64,000 nt of DNA from Candidatus Protistibacter heckmannii (GCA_025050535.1 JALBVF010000007.1:1-64000), one strand, 5' to 3'; positions 20,225 through 30,835 are shown, counted from the stretch's first letter. Notes: a model not told the origin generated them from the letters alone. Numbers and translations: made by a program.

Positions 20225-22201
20225 ATGACGGTCCAGACCCTCTTCCACCGCCTCGCCCACTCGCGCGCCCTGGTCCTGGGCCTCGGTGAGTCCGGCCTCG
20301 CCCTGGCCCGCTGGTGCGCGCGCCAGGGCTGCGCCGTGCGCGTGGCCGACACGCGCGAGAATCCGCCCGGCCTCTCCGGCCTGCGCGAGCGCGTGCTCTT
20401 TGCCGAATTCATCAGCGGCCCATTCGCCAGCCTGCGCCTGGACGACGTCGGCCTCATCGCCGTGAGCCCCGGCCTCTCGCCGCTCGAGCCCGCCATGTCG
20501 GCACTGCTCGAAGACGCAGGCCGGCGCGGCATTCCCGTGGTCGGCGAGATCGAACTCTTCACCCAGGCGCTCGCCGAGATCAAGGAACGCACCCTGATCG
20601 CCGCCGAGCAGGCTGCCGCGGAAGCGGCCGAGAAAGCCGCCGCCGAGGAAGCCCGACTCGCGGAAGAGGCGCGCTTTGCGGAGGAAGCTCGCGCGGCGGA
20701 AGCGGCGAAGGCCGCGGAAGACGCCGCGGCGCTCGAGGGCGCTCATGAAGCCGCGCAGGAAACCGCTCAAGAAGCCGCGCTCAAGGCGGCGGTAAACAGC
20801 GCCGAGTTGTCCGTTGAGCCCCAGTCCGCCGCCGGATCTTCCGCCGCAGAGCCGCAGACGGGCGTCGCCGAAGTGCCCCAGGCATCGCCGGCAGAATCCG
20901 TCCTCGACACCTTGACCGACGACGCGCCCGCCTTTGTGCCGCCGCCGGTCAAGCCACGCGGCTATGAGCCCGTCGTCCTGGCGATCACCGGCACCAACGG
21001 AAAGACCACCACCACCAAGCTCACCGGCAAGCTCTGCGAACGCGCCGGCAAGTCGGTCGCGGTGGTGGGCAACATCAGCCCGGCCGCGCTCGACATGCTC
21101 GCCGACAAGCTCGACGCGCAGAAGGCGGACGGAACGCCGCTGCCGGACGTCTGGGTGCTCGAGCTCTCCAGCTTCCAACTGCATTTCACCGACAGCCTCG
21201 CGCCCACGGCCGCCGCCGTGCTCAACCTCACCCAGGACCACCTGGACTGGCATGGCGACATGGGCCACTACTGCACGGCCAAGGCGCGCATCTTCGGCCC
21301 GGCCGCGCAAGAAGGCGGCGAGCCGCCGCAGACCATCCAGGTGCTCAACCGCGACGACGCCCAGGTCATGGCCATGGCGCGTCCTGACCTGCGCAAGACC
21401 AGCTTCGGCTCGGATGCGCCGGCGAGCGCGGGCAGCTTCGGCATCGTGCGCGAAGGCGGCTTCGACTGGCTGGCCCTGGCCGAGCCCGACGCGGAAGCCG
21501 AGGAGGCCTCCCAGGCTGGCCGCCGCCGCAGAAGCGCCAAGAGCGCCAAGAACGAACCCGCGCCCGAGATCCCAGCGCACATCCGCCGCCTGATGCCGGT
21601 CGAGGCACTGCAGATCCGCGGCCGCCACAACGCCTCCAACGCCCTGGCCGCGCTCGCGCTGGCGCGCGCCGCCGGCCTGCCGCTCAACGCGCTGCTGCAC
21701 GGCCTGAGCGACTATCCCGGCGAGCCGCACCGCGTGCAGGAAATCGCGCGCATCGGCGAGGTCGCCTATATCGACGACAGCAAGGGCACCAACGTCGGCG
21801 CCACCGTCGCCGCGCTGCAGAGCTACATCCCCGAGGACGGCCGCGCCGAATCGCGCAAGGCCATCCTGATCGCCGGCGGTGACGGCAAGGGCCAGGACTT
21901 CGCGCCGCTGGCCGACGCCGTCGCGCGCGCCGCCAAGACCGTGCTGCTGATCGGCCGCGACGGCCCGCAGATCCGCGCCGCCGTCGCATCCGCCGCGCTG
22001 GACGCCGGGACCGCGCTCGAAGACTGCGTTACGCTGGAAGACGCCGTGCGCCGCGCCGCCGCGCTCGCGCAGCCGGGCGACGCCGTGCTGCTCTCGCCGG
22101 CCTGCGCCAGTTTCGACATGTTCCGGGGCTATGCGCACCGGGCCGAGGTGTTCTTTGAAGCGGTGAAAGAGATTGCGCTGGAGAAGGGGGGGATGCTGTG
22201 A
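20225..22201 (+). CDS. murD: UDP-MurNAc-L-alanine:D-glutamate ligase MurD with large Ala/Glu-rich insertion
   Basis: Cytoplasmic ligase adding D-Glu to UDP-MurNAc-L-Ala. The 658-residue protein is far longer than the 440-510 typical of MurD. The N-terminal UDP-binding domain (residues 1-120; [14 protein letters not shown]) is normal. It is followed by an inserted segment (about 121-247) rich in Ala and Glu, helical in character, then Pro/Ser-rich. The ATPase motif [11 protein letters not shown] has its lysine at residue 260 instead of about 115 as in E. coli. A second short basic insertion ([11 protein letters not shown]) sits near residue 435. The substrate and C-terminal motifs [11 protein letters not shown] and [10 protein letters not shown] are intact. 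It begins five bases after mraY and reads through without a stop, so the insertion is maintained in frame. Confidence 0.94.
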   Translation: MTVQTLFHRLAHSRALVLGLGESGLALARWCARQGCAVRVADTRENPPGLSGLRERVLFAEFISGPFASLRLDDVGLIAVSPGLSPLEPAMSALLEDAGRRGIPVVGEIELFTQALAEIKERTLIAAEQAAAEAAEKAAAEEARLAEEARFAEEARAAEAAKAAEDAAALEGAHEAAQETAQEAALKAAVNSAELSVEPQSAAGSSAAEPQTGVAEVPQASPAESVLDTLTDDAPAFVPPPVKPRGYEPVVLAITGTNGKTTTTKLTGKLCERAGKSVAVVGNISPAALDMLADKLDAQKADGTPLPDVWVLELSSFQLHFTDSLAPTAAAVLNLTQDHLDWHGDMGHYCTAKARIFGPAAQEGGEPPQTIQVLNRDDAQVMAMARPDLRKTSFGSDAPASAGSFGIVREGGFDWLALAEPDAEAEEASQAGRRRRSAKSAKNEPAPEIPAHIRRLMPVEALQIRGRHNASNALAALALARAAGLPLNALLHGLSDYPGEPHRVQEIARIGEVAYIDDSKGTNVGATVAALQSYIPEDGRAESRKAILIAGGDGKGQDFAPLADAVARAAKTVLLIGRDGPQIRAAVASAALDAGTALEDCVTLEDAVRRAAALAQPGDAVLLSPACASFDMFRGYAHRAEVFFEAVKEIALEKGGML

Positions 22202-22307
22202 GCAGAGAGCAGGGGCCCAGCGCAGTGGGGATGCGAACGGCCGCGAACGACGTCAGCGCCCGACGCAGCGGCGCTCGCCCCGGCGCATGGCATGAGGAGG
22301 GCGCTCT

Positions 22308-23549
22308 GTGAGCGTCTTCCGCAGCTTCGGCTCCACCCTCTCCAGCAGCATCGTCGATATGCGCGACAGCGTGCTCTCGGGCATCCATTCCTGCCCCACG
22401 CCCTCGCGCTCGAAGATGATGGAATATAACCAGCCGCTGATGTGGGTGGTGCTGATCCTACTCGCAGTGGGCCTGGTGATGGTCTATTCGGCCTCGGTGG
22501 CGCTGCCCGATTCGCCGCGCTACGCCAACTACCGCCCCGGCCATTTCCTCGTGCGCCATCTGGTGTCGCTGGGCATCGCCGTGGTCTGCGCGGCGGTGGC
22601 CTTCCGCGTGCCGCTGGACCTGTGGGACCGCATCGCGCCCAAGCTCTTCATCTTCTCGCTGATCCTGCTGGTGCTGGTGCTGATTCCGCACATCGGAAAG
22701 GGCGTGAACGGCGCGCGCCGCTGGATTCCACTGGGCGTGATCAATTTCCAGCCCTCCGAGCTGATGAAGCTCGCGGTGGTGCTCTACGTCGCCAACTACA
22801 CGGTGCGCAAGCAGGAGTTCATGAACAGCTTCCGGCGCGGCTTCCTGCCCATGGCGGTGGCCGTGGCGGTGGTCGGCGGCATGCTGATCCTGGAGCCCGA
22901 CATGGGCGCCTTCCTGGTGGTCGCGGGCATCGCGGCGGGCATCCTCTTCGTGGGCGGCATCAGCGGCAAGATCTTCGGCGGCCTGGTGCTCTCGGGCGTG
23001 GGCGTGTTCACGCTGGCGATCACGCTCTCGCCCTGGCGGCGCGAGCGCATCTTCGCCTACCTCGACCCCTGGCGCGAGGAATACGCGATGGGCAAGGCCT
23101 ATCAGCTCACCCATTCGCTGATCGCCTTCGGCCGCGGCGAATGGTTCGGCGTGGGTCTGGGCGGCAGCGTCGAGAAGCTGCACTACCTGCCCGAGGCGCA
23201 CACCGACTTCATCCTCGCCGTGATCGGCGAGGAGCTGGGCTTCGTCGGCGTGCTCGCGGTCATCGCGCTCTTCTTCTGGCTGGTGCGCTGCGCCTTCCTG
23301 ATCGGGCGCACCGCGCTGCAGCTCGAACGCACCTTCTCCGGCCTCGTCGCCAAGGGCATCGGCACCTGGCTGGGCTGGCAGGCCTTCATCAACATGGGCG
23401 TGAACCTGGGCCTGCTGCCGACCAAGGGGCTGACGCTGCCGCTGGTGAGCTACGGCGGCTCGGGCATCCTGGTGAACTGTGTGGCGCTGGCGGTGCTGCT
23501 GCGGATTGATTACGAAAATCGTGTGCTGATGCGCGGAGGGAAGTTATGA
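22308..23549 (+). CDS. ftsW: septal peptidoglycan glycosyltransferase FtsW
   Basis: SEDS-family polytopic membrane protein that polymerises lipid II at the septum with FtsI. The 413-residue product has about ten transmembrane segments. Family motifs are present: [58 protein letters not shown] and the C-terminal [10 protein letters not shown]. The start is GTG at 22308 behind GAGGAGGG; ATG at 22416 would remove an unusual cytoplasmic N-terminus and cannot be excluded. There are 106 non-coding bases after murD. Its final TGA overlaps the ATG of a small ORF that leads to murG. Confidence 0.95.
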   Translation: MSVFRSFGSTLSSSIVDMRDSVLSGIHSCPTPSRSKMMEYNQPLMWVVLILLAVGLVMVYSASVALPDSPRYANYRPGHFLVRHLVSLGIAVVCAAVAFRVPLDLWDRIAPKLFIFSLILLVLVLIPHIGKGVNGARRWIPLGVINFQPSELMKLAVVLYVANYTVRKQEFMNSFRRGFLPMAVAVAVVGGMLILEPDMGAFLVVAGIAAGILFVGGISGKIFGGLVLSGVGVFTLAITLSPWRRERIFAYLDPWREEYAMGKAYQLTHSLIAFGRGEWFGVGLGGSVEKLHYLPEAHTDFILAVIGEELGFVGVLAVIALFFWLVRCAFLIGRTALQLERTFSGLVAKGIGTWLGWQAFINMGVNLGLLPTKGLTLPLVSYGGSGILVNCVALAVLLRIDYENRVLMRGGKL

Positions 23550-23626
23550 CCGCAGCGTGTCAGCACGAAGTTAAGCGCAGCGGCCGTAGGAAAAATCGCC
23601 TGTTCATGCGCGGAGGCAAATTATGA
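23514..23626 (+). repeat. imperfect 36-bp direct repeat of the ftsW 3' end
   Basis: The last 36 bases of ftsW (23514-23549, ending ATGCGCGGAGGG-AAGTTATGA) recur with a few substitutions at 23591-23626, exactly 77 bases later. Both copies encode MRGGKL plus stop in the same relative frame, and both have an internal GGAGG ribosome-binding site and an overlapping ATGA. This suggests an old tandem duplication of the ftsW-murG junction. Confidence 0.7.
23546..23626 (+). CDS. 26-codon ORF linking ftsW and murG
   Basis: A short ORF starts at the ATG that overlaps the ftsW stop (ATGA at 23546) and ends with a TGA overlapping the ATG of murG (23623). Its product would be [10 protein letters not shown] followed by a basic stretch and RLFMRGGKL. 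The last residues copy the FtsW C-terminus (RVLMRGGKL), because the sequence is a 77-base-offset duplicate of the ftsW 3' end. A GGAGGG site lies nine bases before the start. No homologue is recognised and a peptide function is unlikely. The likely role is to keep ribosomes moving from ftsW to murG by termination-reinitiation across the duplicated junction. Confidence 0.4.
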   Translation: MTAACQHEVKRSGRRKNRLFMRGGKL

Positions 23627-24732
23627 GCGCCGCGCCCTGCCTCATGGTCATGGCCGGCGGCACCGGCGGCCACGTCTTCCCCGGCCTCGCGGTGGCCGAG
23701 CATCTGCGCGGCCAGGGCTGGCGCGTGAGCTGGCTGGGCAATGCCGCGGCGATGGAAGGCCGGCTCGTGTCCCTGCACGGTATCACGCTGGAGAGCGTGA
23801 GTTTCGGCGGTCTGCGTGGCAAGGGCCTGCGCACCAAGCTGCTGCTGCCGCTGAATCTGCTGCGCGCCTTCGGCCAGAGCCTCGCGGCGCTGCGCCGGGT
23901 CAAGCCCGACGTGGTGCTGGGCATGGGCGGCTACATCAGTTTCCCTGGCGGCGTGATGGCGCGGCTGCTGGGCATCCCCCTTGTGCTGCATGAACAGAAT
24001 TCCATGGTGGGGTTGGCCAACCGTGCGCTGGCGAAGATCGCCAGCCGCGTGCTCGCGGCCTTCCCCGGCGCTCTGCCGGGCGCGGCCTGGGTGGGCAATC
24101 CGGTGCGCGCCGACCTCGCGGCGCTGGACGACCCGGTGGCGCGCTATGCGCGACGCGGCGGTCCTCTGCGCATCCTCGTGGTCGGCGGAAGCCTGGGCGC
24201 GGCCGCGCTCAACAAGGCGGTGCCGGAGGCGCTGGCGATGATCCCGTCGCAGAAGCGTCCGCAGGTGGTCCACCAGTCGGGCGCGGCGAATCTCGAAGCG
24301 CTCGCCACGGCCTACCGCGCCGCCGGCCTCGAAGAGGGTCCGGGCGTGCAGCTCAAGGGCTTCATCGACGACATGGCCTCGGCCTACGCGGACGCCGATC
24401 TGGTGATCTGCCGGGCCGGCGCGATGACAGTTTCCGAAGTGGCCGCCGCGGGCGTGGCGGCCTTGTTTGTTCCTTTCCCTTTCGCAGTGGACGATCATCA
24501 AACCAGCAACGCCCGTTTTTTGGCCGGCAAGGGCGCGGCCATGCTGATGCAGCAATCCGAACTGACGGCGCAGACGCTCGCCGAACTGATCAACGCTTAT
24601 CTTGACACCGGCGGCCGAACCGAACTCGCGCGCCTGGCTCAGGCGGCGCGCGTGCTGGCCAAGCCCCAAGCCACGCAAGAGGTGGCCCAGGCCTGCGCGG
24701 AACTCGTTGGTCAGGGGGGCGCGGCGCGATGA
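23623..24732 (+). CDS. murG: UDP-GlcNAc:lipid I N-acetylglucosaminyltransferase MurG
   Basis: Peripheral inner-membrane GT28 glycosyltransferase that converts lipid I to lipid II. The 369-residue protein has the N-terminal [15 protein letters not shown] loop, [17 protein letters not shown], and the C-terminal nucleotide-binding motifs [22 protein letters not shown] and [10 protein letters not shown]. The start at 23623 is preceded by GGAGG and overlaps the stop of the small upstream ORF. The usual GGSQGA motif reads GGSLGA, a tolerated variation. The stop overlaps the murC ATG by four bases. Confidence 0.96.
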   Translation: MSAAPCLMVMAGGTGGHVFPGLAVAEHLRGQGWRVSWLGNAAAMEGRLVSLHGITLESVSFGGLRGKGLRTKLLLPLNLLRAFGQSLAALRRVKPDVVLGMGGYISFPGGVMARLLGIPLVLHEQNSMVGLANRALAKIASRVLAAFPGALPGAAWVGNPVRADLAALDDPVARYARRGGPLRILVVGGSLGAAALNKAVPEALAMIPSQKRPQVVHQSGAANLEALATAYRAAGLEEGPGVQLKGFIDDMASAYADADLVICRAGAMTVSEVAAAGVAALFVPFPFAVDDHQTSNARFLAGKGAAMLMQQSELTAQTLAELINAYLDTGGRTELARLAQAARVLAKPQATQEVAQACAELVGQGGAAR

Positions 24733-26144
24733 AGCACATCGTCAAGAACATCCATTTCGTGGGCATCGGCGGTTCGGGCATGAGCGGCATCGCCGAGGTG
24801 CTGCTCAACCTGGGCTACGGCGTGAGCGGCTCGGACCTGAGCCTGAACGCGGCGGCCAAGCGTCTGGCCGAGCTCGGCGCGCGCGTGGTCCAGGGCCATG
24901 CCGCGGCGAACATCGCCGGGGCCGACGCCATCGTCGTCTCGACCGCGGTGCGCGGCGACAACCCCGAAGTGCTCGCGGCGCACAGCAGCCGCATGCCGGT
25001 GGTGCCGCGCGCGGTGATGCTGGCCGAGCTGATGCGCCTGAAGCAGGGCATCGCCATCGCCGGTACCCACGGCAAGACGACCACCACCAGCCTCTTGGCC
25101 TCGGTGCTCGCGGAAGCCGGCCTGGACCCGACCTTCGTGATCGGCGGCCGCCTGAATTCGGCCGGCGCCAATGCGCGCCTGGGCAGCGGCGATTTCATCG
25201 TCGCCGAGGCGGACGAGTCCGACGCCTCTTTCCTGAATCTCTTCCCGGTGATCGAAGTCATCACGAACATCGACGCCGACCACATGGAGACCTACGGCCA
25301 CGACTTCGGCCGCCTCAAGCAGGCCTTCGTGGACTTCACCCAGCGCCTGCCCTTCTACGGCATCGCCGTGGTCTGCGTGGACGATCCGAACGTGCGCGAC
25401 ATCCTGCCGCGCATCCCCAAGCTGACGGTGCGCTACGGCTTCTCCGAGGACGCCCAGGTGCGCGCGGTGAACGCCCGCGCCGACAACGGCCGCATGCATT
25501 TCACTGTGCTGCGCAAGAACGGCACGGAGCTGCCGCCGCTGGACATCACGCTGAACCTGCCGGGCATGCACAACGTGCTCAACGCGCTGGCGGCCATCGC
25601 CATCGCCACCGAACTCGAAGTGAGCGACGAGGTGATCCGCCGCGCCCTGGCCAGCTTTACCGGCGTGGGCCGCCGCTTCCAGCGCTACGGCAAATTCCCC
25701 GCCTCGGGCGGCGGTGAATTCACGCTGATCGACGACTATGGCCACCACCCCGCGGAGATGGCTGCCACGATCGCCGCCGCGCGCGGCGCCTTCCCGGGCC
25801 GCCGCCTGGTTCTGGCCTTCCAGTCGCACCGCTACACGCGCACGCGCGACTGCTTCAACGACTTCATCGGCGTGCTCTCCACGGTGGACGCGCTGCTGCT
25901 GGCCGAGGTGTACGCGGCCGGCGAAACCCCGATCATCGCGGCCGACGGCCGCGCCCTGGCGCGCGGTCTGCACGTGGCCGGCAAAGTGGAGCCCGTGTTT
26001 GTGGAACAGATCGACGGCATGGCGGAAGCCATCCTGCAGGTGGCGCGCGAAGGCGACGTGGTGCTGACGATGGGCGCGGGCTCGATCGGCGGCGTACCGG
26101 CCCAGCTCGCGGGCCTGCTGCAGTCGCGGGGAGGCAAGGCATGA
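24729..26144 (+). CDS. murC: UDP-MurNAc:L-alanine ligase MurC
   Basis: ATP-dependent ligase adding L-Ala to UDP-MurNAc, the first step of stem-peptide synthesis. The 471-residue protein begins with the UDP-binding [14 protein letters not shown], has the ATPase motif [10 protein letters not shown] at about residues 112-121, [21 protein letters not shown], and the C-terminal [10 protein letters not shown] and HRYTRTRD. All motifs match MurC. It overlaps murG by four bases upstream and ddlB by four bases downstream, so translation is coupled through the block. Confidence 0.96.
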   Translation: MKHIVKNIHFVGIGGSGMSGIAEVLLNLGYGVSGSDLSLNAAAKRLAELGARVVQGHAAANIAGADAIVVSTAVRGDNPEVLAAHSSRMPVVPRAVMLAELMRLKQGIAIAGTHGKTTTTSLLASVLAEAGLDPTFVIGGRLNSAGANARLGSGDFIVAEADESDASFLNLFPVIEVITNIDADHMETYGHDFGRLKQAFVDFTQRLPFYGIAVVCVDDPNVRDILPRIPKLTVRYGFSEDAQVRAVNARADNGRMHFTVLRKNGTELPPLDITLNLPGMHNVLNALAAIAIATELEVSDEVIRRALASFTGVGRRFQRYGKFPASGGGEFTLIDDYGHHPAEMAATIAAARGAFPGRRLVLAFQSHRYTRTRDCFNDFIGVLSTVDALLLAEVYAAGETPIIAADGRALARGLHVAGKVEPVFVEQIDGMAEAILQVAREGDVVLTMGAGSIGGVPAQLAGLLQSRGGKA

Positions 26145-27136
26145 CGCTCGCTCCGCAAGTGAAAGCCACGGCCGTGGCGCCGCAGAGCCTGGGCAAGGTG
26201 GGCGTGCTGATGGGCGGCTGCTCGGCCGAGCGCGAGATTTCGCTGCTCTCGGGCACGGGCGTGCTCGAGGCGCTCAAGCGCGGCGGCGTGAACGCCGTTG
26301 GCTTTGACACCGGCCGGCGCAGCCTCGCCGAACTCGCCGCCGAGAAATTCGACCGCGTCTTCATCGCGCTGCATGGCCGCCACGGCGAGGACGGCACGAT
26401 CCAGGGAGCGCTCGAGCTGCTGGGCATTTCCTACACCGGCAGCGGCGTGCTGGCCTCGGCGCTGGCGATGGACAAGAAGGCGACCAAGCGCGTCTGGCAG
26501 AGCCAGGGCCTGGCGACGCCGCGCTTCGCGATGCTCGAGGCGCAGACGGATCTGGACGCCGTCGTCGCGGAGCTGGGCCTGCCGCTGATCGTCAAGCCGG
26601 CGCGCGAGGGCTCCTCGATCGGCCTGACCAAGGTGACGTGCGCGCAGGAGATGCGCGAGGCCTATCTCAAGGCCGCCAAGCTCGACGGCATGGTGATGGC
26701 CGAGGAATTCGTCTCGGGCGACGAGCTGACCTGCCCGCTACTGGGTTCGGGCGCGCAGGCGCAGGCGCTGCCGGTGATCCGCGTGGTCGCGCCCGAAGGC
26801 AACTACGACTATCAGAACAAGTATTTCCGCGACGAGACGCGCTATCTCTGCCCCTCGGGCCTTAGCCCGGCGGTGGAGGTGGAGGTTCAGGTGCTGGCGC
26901 TGCAGGCTTACCGTACCCTGGGCTGCAGAAGCTGGGGCCGCGCCGACATCATACTGCGCCACTCGGACGGCAAGCCCTATCTGCTGGAGATAAACACCAG
27001 CCCCGGCATGACCGGCCATTCGCTGGTGCCGATGTCGGCCAAGGCGGCGGGCGTGAGCTACGACGAGCTGGTGCTGCTGCTGGCGGCGTCGGCGGATCTG
27101 GAACTGCGTCCCTCGGACGACTGGAGGCCGGAATAA
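26141..27136 (+). CDS. ddlB: D-alanine:D-alanine ligase
   Basis: ATP-grasp ligase that makes D-Ala-D-Ala for MurF. The 331-residue protein shows [17 protein letters not shown] at the N-terminus, [27 protein letters not shown], and the metal-binding [15 protein letters not shown] near the C-terminus. The first 15 residues ([15 protein letters not shown]) are an unconserved extension. The start overlaps the murC stop as ATGA, and the stop TAA shares its last base with the ftsQ ATG. The protein is expected to be active. Confidence 0.96.
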   Translation: MTLAPQVKATAVAPQSLGKVGVLMGGCSAEREISLLSGTGVLEALKRGGVNAVGFDTGRRSLAELAAEKFDRVFIALHGRHGEDGTIQGALELLGISYTGSGVLASALAMDKKATKRVWQSQGLATPRFAMLEAQTDLDAVVAELGLPLIVKPAREGSSIGLTKVTCAQEMREAYLKAAKLDGMVMAEEFVSGDELTCPLLGSGAQAQALPVIRVVAPEGNYDYQNKYFRDETRYLCPSGLSPAVEVEVQVLALQAYRTLGCRSWGRADIILRHSDGKPYLLEINTSPGMTGHSLVPMSAKAAGVSYDELVLLLAASADLELRPSDDWRPE

Positions 27137-27948
27137 TGTTCTGGCACAACGTGCGCCTGCTCAACGCGACGGCCGCCCTGCTGGTGGTCTGCGCCGTGCT
27201 GCTCCTGCTGGGAGCGGCGGCGTGGCGCGTGGCGCACCTGCCGATGTTCACGCTGCGCGAACTGGAGGTGCAGCCGGCGCCGGGCGTGGCCCTGCGTCAT
27301 GTGAACGCGGCGACGATCCGCGCCAACATCAACGGCAGGTTCACCGGGAATTTCTTCACCGCCAATCTCGACTCGGTGCGCACGGCCTTCGAGTCGGTGC
27401 CCTGGGTGCGGCGCGCAAGCGTGCGCCGCAGCTGGTCCGATGGCCTGCAGGTGCAGATCGAGGAGCACACGGTGATGGGCACCTGGGGCGGCGGCGAAAG
27501 CCCGAAGCTGGTGAATCTGCAGGGCGAGGTGTTCGTCGCGAACATCGACGAGGCCGAGGCGGATCTCGCGCCGGGCGCGCGTCTGATTGCGCTGCGCGGT
27601 CCGGAGGGCAGCTCCAAGGAAATGGTGTCGGTGCTCAAGGACGTGGGCGGCTGGTTCGCGCCGCTGGGCTGGAAGCCGGTGGAGCTGGTGCTCTCGCCGC
27701 GCTACGCGTGGACGGTGCGCTTCGACGGCGGCACGCGCGTGGAACTGGGCCGCGATCTGAGTGAGCAGGACCGCGCGACGATCGCGGCGCGCGCGGCGCG
27801 CTTCGTGCGCAGCTGGCCGCTGGCGCGCTCGCGCCTGGCGAACAAGGAATTGGATTATGCGGACTTGCGCTATACCAACGGCTTCGCCGTGCGCCAGGGC
27901 AAGCCGCGCGTGGGGGAACGCAACGATGAATCTGTGGATGGAACATGA
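27136..27948 (+). CDS. ftsQ: cell division protein FtsQ
   Basis: Bitopic divisome scaffold linking early (FtsA/Z) and late (FtsL/B/W/I) proteins. The 270-residue product has one transmembrane helix (about residues 12-32), the POTRA domain (LPMFTLRELEVQ through about residue 115), and the FtsQ beta domain. Conserved segments include VPWVRRASVRRSWSDGLQVQIEEHT and the ARFVRSWP stretch. The start shares one base with the ddlB stop. The last four bases overlap the ftsA start. Typical for betaproteobacteria. Confidence 0.94.
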   Translation: MFWHNVRLLNATAALLVVCAVLLLLGAAAWRVAHLPMFTLRELEVQPAPGVALRHVNAATIRANINGRFTGNFFTANLDSVRTAFESVPWVRRASVRRSWSDGLQVQIEEHTVMGTWGGGESPKLVNLQGEVFVANIDEAEADLAPGARLIALRGPEGSSKEMVSVLKDVGGWFAPLGWKPVELVLSPRYAWTVRFDGGTRVELGRDLSEQDRATIAARAARFVRSWPLARSRLANKELDYADLRYTNGFAVRQGKPRVGERNDESVDGT

Positions 27949-29177
27949 GCAAAGACTATAAGGACTTGCTGGTCGGGCTCGATATCGGCACCTCGAAGGT
28001 GGTGGCCGTGGTCGCGGAGCTGCGCACGGACGGCAGCTATGACGTGATCGGCATGGGCCAGGCGGAATCGCGGGGGCTGAAAAAGGGCGTGGTGGTCAAC
28101 ATCGAGGCCACGGTCCAGTCCATCCAGCAGGCGCTGGAAGAGGCCGAGCTGATGGCTGGCTGCAAGATCACCGAAGCCTTCACCGGCATCGCCGGCAGCC
28201 ATATCCGCAGCTTTAACTCCAGCGGCATGGTGGCGATCAAGAACAAGGAGGTCAGCCAGGCGGACGTGGCCCGCGTGATCGAGACAGCCAAGGCGGTGAA
28301 CATCCCGACCGACCAGCAGATCCTGCACATCCTGACCCAGGAATTCATCATCGACGGCCAGGAGGACGTGCGCGAGCCGATCGGCATGAGCGGCATCCGC
28401 CTGGAAGTGAAGGTGCATATCGTCACCGGCGCGGTGAGCGCGGCGCAGAATATCGTCAAGTGCGTGCGCCGCTGCGGCCTGGAAGTGCACGACCTGATCC
28501 TACAGCCGCTGGCCTCGAGCGTGGCGGTGCTGACCGAGGATGAGAAGGAACTGGGCGTGGTGCTGGTGGACATCGGCGGCGGCACCAGCGACATCGCGAT
28601 CTTCAGCAGCGGCGCGATCCGCCACACGGCGGTGATCCCAATCGCGGGCGACCAGATAACCAACGACGTGGCGATGGCCCTGCGCACGCCGACGCAGGAC
28701 GCCGAGGACATCAAGATCCGCTACGGCATCGCCAAGCAGGTGCTGGCCGATCCGGAGGAAATGATCGAAGTCGCGGGCGTGGGCGACCGTCCGCCGCGCA
28801 CGCTTTCGCGCCAGGCGCTGGCGGCGGTGATCGAGTCGCGTGTGGAGGAGCTGTTTTCGCTGGTGCATCAGGTGGTGCGCGAATCGGGCTACGAGGAGCT
28901 GCTCTCCTCGGGCATCGTGCTCACCGGTGGCACCGCGATGATGCCCGGCATGGCCGAGCTGGCCGAGGACATCTTCCTCAAGTCGGCGCGCATCGGCGTG
29001 CCGGAGTACCGGGGCAATCTGCACGAGGTGGTGCGCAGCCCGCGTTACGCGACCGTGATCGGCCTGCTGCAGGAAGGCCGCTCGCAGCGCATGCGCGGCC
29101 GCAAGGTGGCGGTGCAGTCGGGATCAGCCAAGCAGATCGTGCAGCGCATGAAGGATTGGTTTTTGGGCAGTTTCTGA
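27945..29177 (+). CDS. ftsA: cell division protein FtsA
   Basis: Actin-like ATPase that tethers FtsZ filaments to the inner membrane. The 410-residue protein has the actin-fold phosphate motif LVGLDIGTSKVVAV near the start, the SHUT domain, VDIGGGTSDIAIFSSG for phosphate 2, and the adenosine motif GIVLTGGTAMMPGM. The C-terminal amphipathic membrane-targeting helix ends IVQRMKDWFLGSF. The start overlaps the ftsQ stop. A 109-base gap with T-rich stretches separates it from ftsZ and may contain an extra ftsZ promoter. Confidence 0.96.
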   Translation: MSKDYKDLLVGLDIGTSKVVAVVAELRTDGSYDVIGMGQAESRGLKKGVVVNIEATVQSIQQALEEAELMAGCKITEAFTGIAGSHIRSFNSSGMVAIKNKEVSQADVARVIETAKAVNIPTDQQILHILTQEFIIDGQEDVREPIGMSGIRLEVKVHIVTGAVSAAQNIVKCVRRCGLEVHDLILQPLASSVAVLTEDEKELGVVLVDIGGGTSDIAIFSSGAIRHTAVIPIAGDQITNDVAMALRTPTQDAEDIKIRYGIAKQVLADPEEMIEVAGVGDRPPRTLSRQALAAVIESRVEELFSLVHQVVRESGYEELLSSGIVLTGGTAMMPGMAELAEDIFLKSARIGVPEYRGNLHEVVRSPRYATVIGLLQEGRSQRMRGRKVAVQSGSAKQIVQRMKDWFLGSF

Positions 29178-29286
29178 GCAGGGCTGTACCTGAAGGTTTT
29201 TTTGAGGTGTTGAGGTTTCTTTTTATCCGGTGCGACACCGCGGTGGCGAGGCCGCGTCAGAGCGCTAATTTCGCTAGGAGGCAGTA

Positions 29287-30513
29287 ATGGAATTCGACAT
29301 GATTGACAACGAAGCGCACTTGGGCACCATCATCAAGGTGGTGGGCGTGGGCGGCGCGGGCGGCAACGCCGTGCAGCATATGATCAACCGCGGCGTGCAG
29401 GGCGTGGAGTTCATCTGCATCAACACCGACGCCCAGGCGCTCAAGCGCTCGAAGGCGACGCGCGTGATCCAGATCGGCGGCACGGGTCTGGGCGCGGGCG
29501 CCAAGCCCGAGGTCGCCAAGGCGGCGGCGGAGCAGTCGCGCGAGCAGATCGCCGACGCGCTGCGCGGCGCGCACATGGTGTTCATCACCGCCGGCATGGG
29601 CGGCGGCACCGGCACGGGCGCGGGCCCGGTGGTGGCGCAGATCGCCAAGGACATGGGAATCCTGGTGGTGGGCGTGGTGTCCAAACCGTTTGAATTCGAA
29701 GGCGGCAAGCGCCTGAAGATCGCCGAATCGGGCGCCTCGGAGCTGGAAGGCAACGTCGATTCGCTGATCGTGGTGCTCAACGAGAAGCTCTTCGAGGTCA
29801 TGGGCGACGACGCCGAGATGGACAAGTGCTTCCAGTGCGCCGACGACGTGCTGCACAACGCGGTGGCCGGCATTGCCGAGATCATCAACGTGGACGGCCT
29901 GGTGAACGTGGACTTCGAGGACGTGAAGACGGTGATGGGCGAGCAGGGCAAGGCCATGATGGGCACGGCGACCGTGTCCGGCGTGGACCGCGCGCGCATC
30001 GCCGCCGAGCAGGCCGTGGCCAGCCCGCTGCTCGAGGGTGTGGACCTGTCCGGCGCGCGCGGTGTGCTGGTCAATATCACTGCGAGCCGCTCGCTCAAGC
30101 TGACTGAAACGAAGGAAGTGATGAACACGATCCGCAGCTATGCCGCGGACGACGCCACCGTGATCTTCGGAACCGTGTACGACGAAACCATGGGCGACGC
30201 GCTGCGCGTGACCGTGGTGGCGACCGGCCTGGGCCGTCAGGTGATGCGTCCGCGCATGGAGCCGGTGAGTTGGCCCAAGACCGGCACGCACGACGCAGCC
30301 GTCCCCGTGGCGATGCTGGGCGGCGGCGCCGGCGTGAGCGGCGGCACCGCGGGCACCGTGCAGCCGGCTCCGGCGGCGAGCTTCACCGGTCTGGACACGC
30401 CGGCCATCTGGCGCAGCGGCCGCGATTCGGCCTCCGCGCATGTGGCGGCGCTGCAGGACAAGGGCGTGGATACCTACGATATCCCGGCCTTCCTGCGCAA
30501 ACAGGCCGACTAA
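29287..30513 (+). CDS. ftsZ: tubulin-like cell division protein FtsZ
   Basis: GTPase that polymerises into the cytokinetic ring. The 408-residue protein carries the nucleotide loop VGVGGAGGNAV (about 19-29), the tubulin signature GMGGGTGTGAGP (103-114), and NVDFEDVKTVM. The conserved C-terminal peptide YDIPAFLRKQAD is the site that binds FtsA and ZapD, and zapD is also present in this window. A strong AGGAGG ribosome-binding site precedes the ATG, suggesting higher translation than its neighbours. It is the last gene of the cluster, with a terminator downstream. Confidence 0.97.
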   Translation: MEFDMIDNEAHLGTIIKVVGVGGAGGNAVQHMINRGVQGVEFICINTDAQALKRSKATRVIQIGGTGLGAGAKPEVAKAAAEQSREQIADALRGAHMVFITAGMGGGTGTGAGPVVAQIAKDMGILVVGVVSKPFEFEGGKRLKIAESGASELEGNVDSLIVVLNEKLFEVMGDDAEMDKCFQCADDVLHNAVAGIAEIINVDGLVNVDFEDVKTVMGEQGKAMMGTATVSGVDRARIAAEQAVASPLLEGVDLSGARGVLVNITASRSLKLTETKEVMNTIRSYAADDATVIFGTVYDETMGDALRVTVVATGLGRQVMRPRMEPVSWPKTGTHDAAVPVAMLGGGAGVSGGTAGTVQPAPAASFTGLDTPAIWRSGRDSASAHVAALQDKGVDTYDIPAFLRKQAD

Positions 30514-30835
30514 GCCGGGCGCCGAGCCCGGCGGACCGACCGGCCGGACCGATCCGCCTCGCCCTCGCCGGCGCGCTAGCGGACGCAATGTGGTCCACGG
30601 CCGGAACGAGCCCCGGCCCGGATCGGCTACGCTCGCCAAGCTCAGCCTTGGCCAACGCCTCCGACGCTTCGACGGCGGCCACCCTGCCTCCTGGGTGCGC
30701 CGCCGTCGGCGCGTATTTTTTTTGTGGCGCCGCGGCGGTTTTCTCCCTGCCGGCGGCGCAAATACTGCAAAAATCCGCCAAAGCGGACACAATACCGGCT
30801 TTGCCCAACCTATTGATCTTCCACGGAGACCAGCC
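30514..30835. other. 322-base intergenic region after ftsZ
   Basis: No coding sequence is supported here. It starts with a hairpin (GCCGGGC / GCCCGGC at 30514-30532) directly after the ftsZ stop, and holds an intrinsic terminator at 30697-30723. The rest should contain the promoter of the peroxiredoxin gene. Confidence 0.6.
30697..30723 (+). terminator. Rho-independent terminator of the dcw cluster
   Basis: Stem GCGCC / GGCGC with a six-base loop, followed by GTA and eight T residues. It lies about 180 bases after ftsZ and ends the cluster transcript. Confidence 0.72.

Noticed and set aside
30514-30835. Possible small gene between ftsZ and the peroxiredoxin gene
   Set aside because: The open frames there are Ala/Pro-rich continuations without a ribosome-binding site, and the region carries a terminator.
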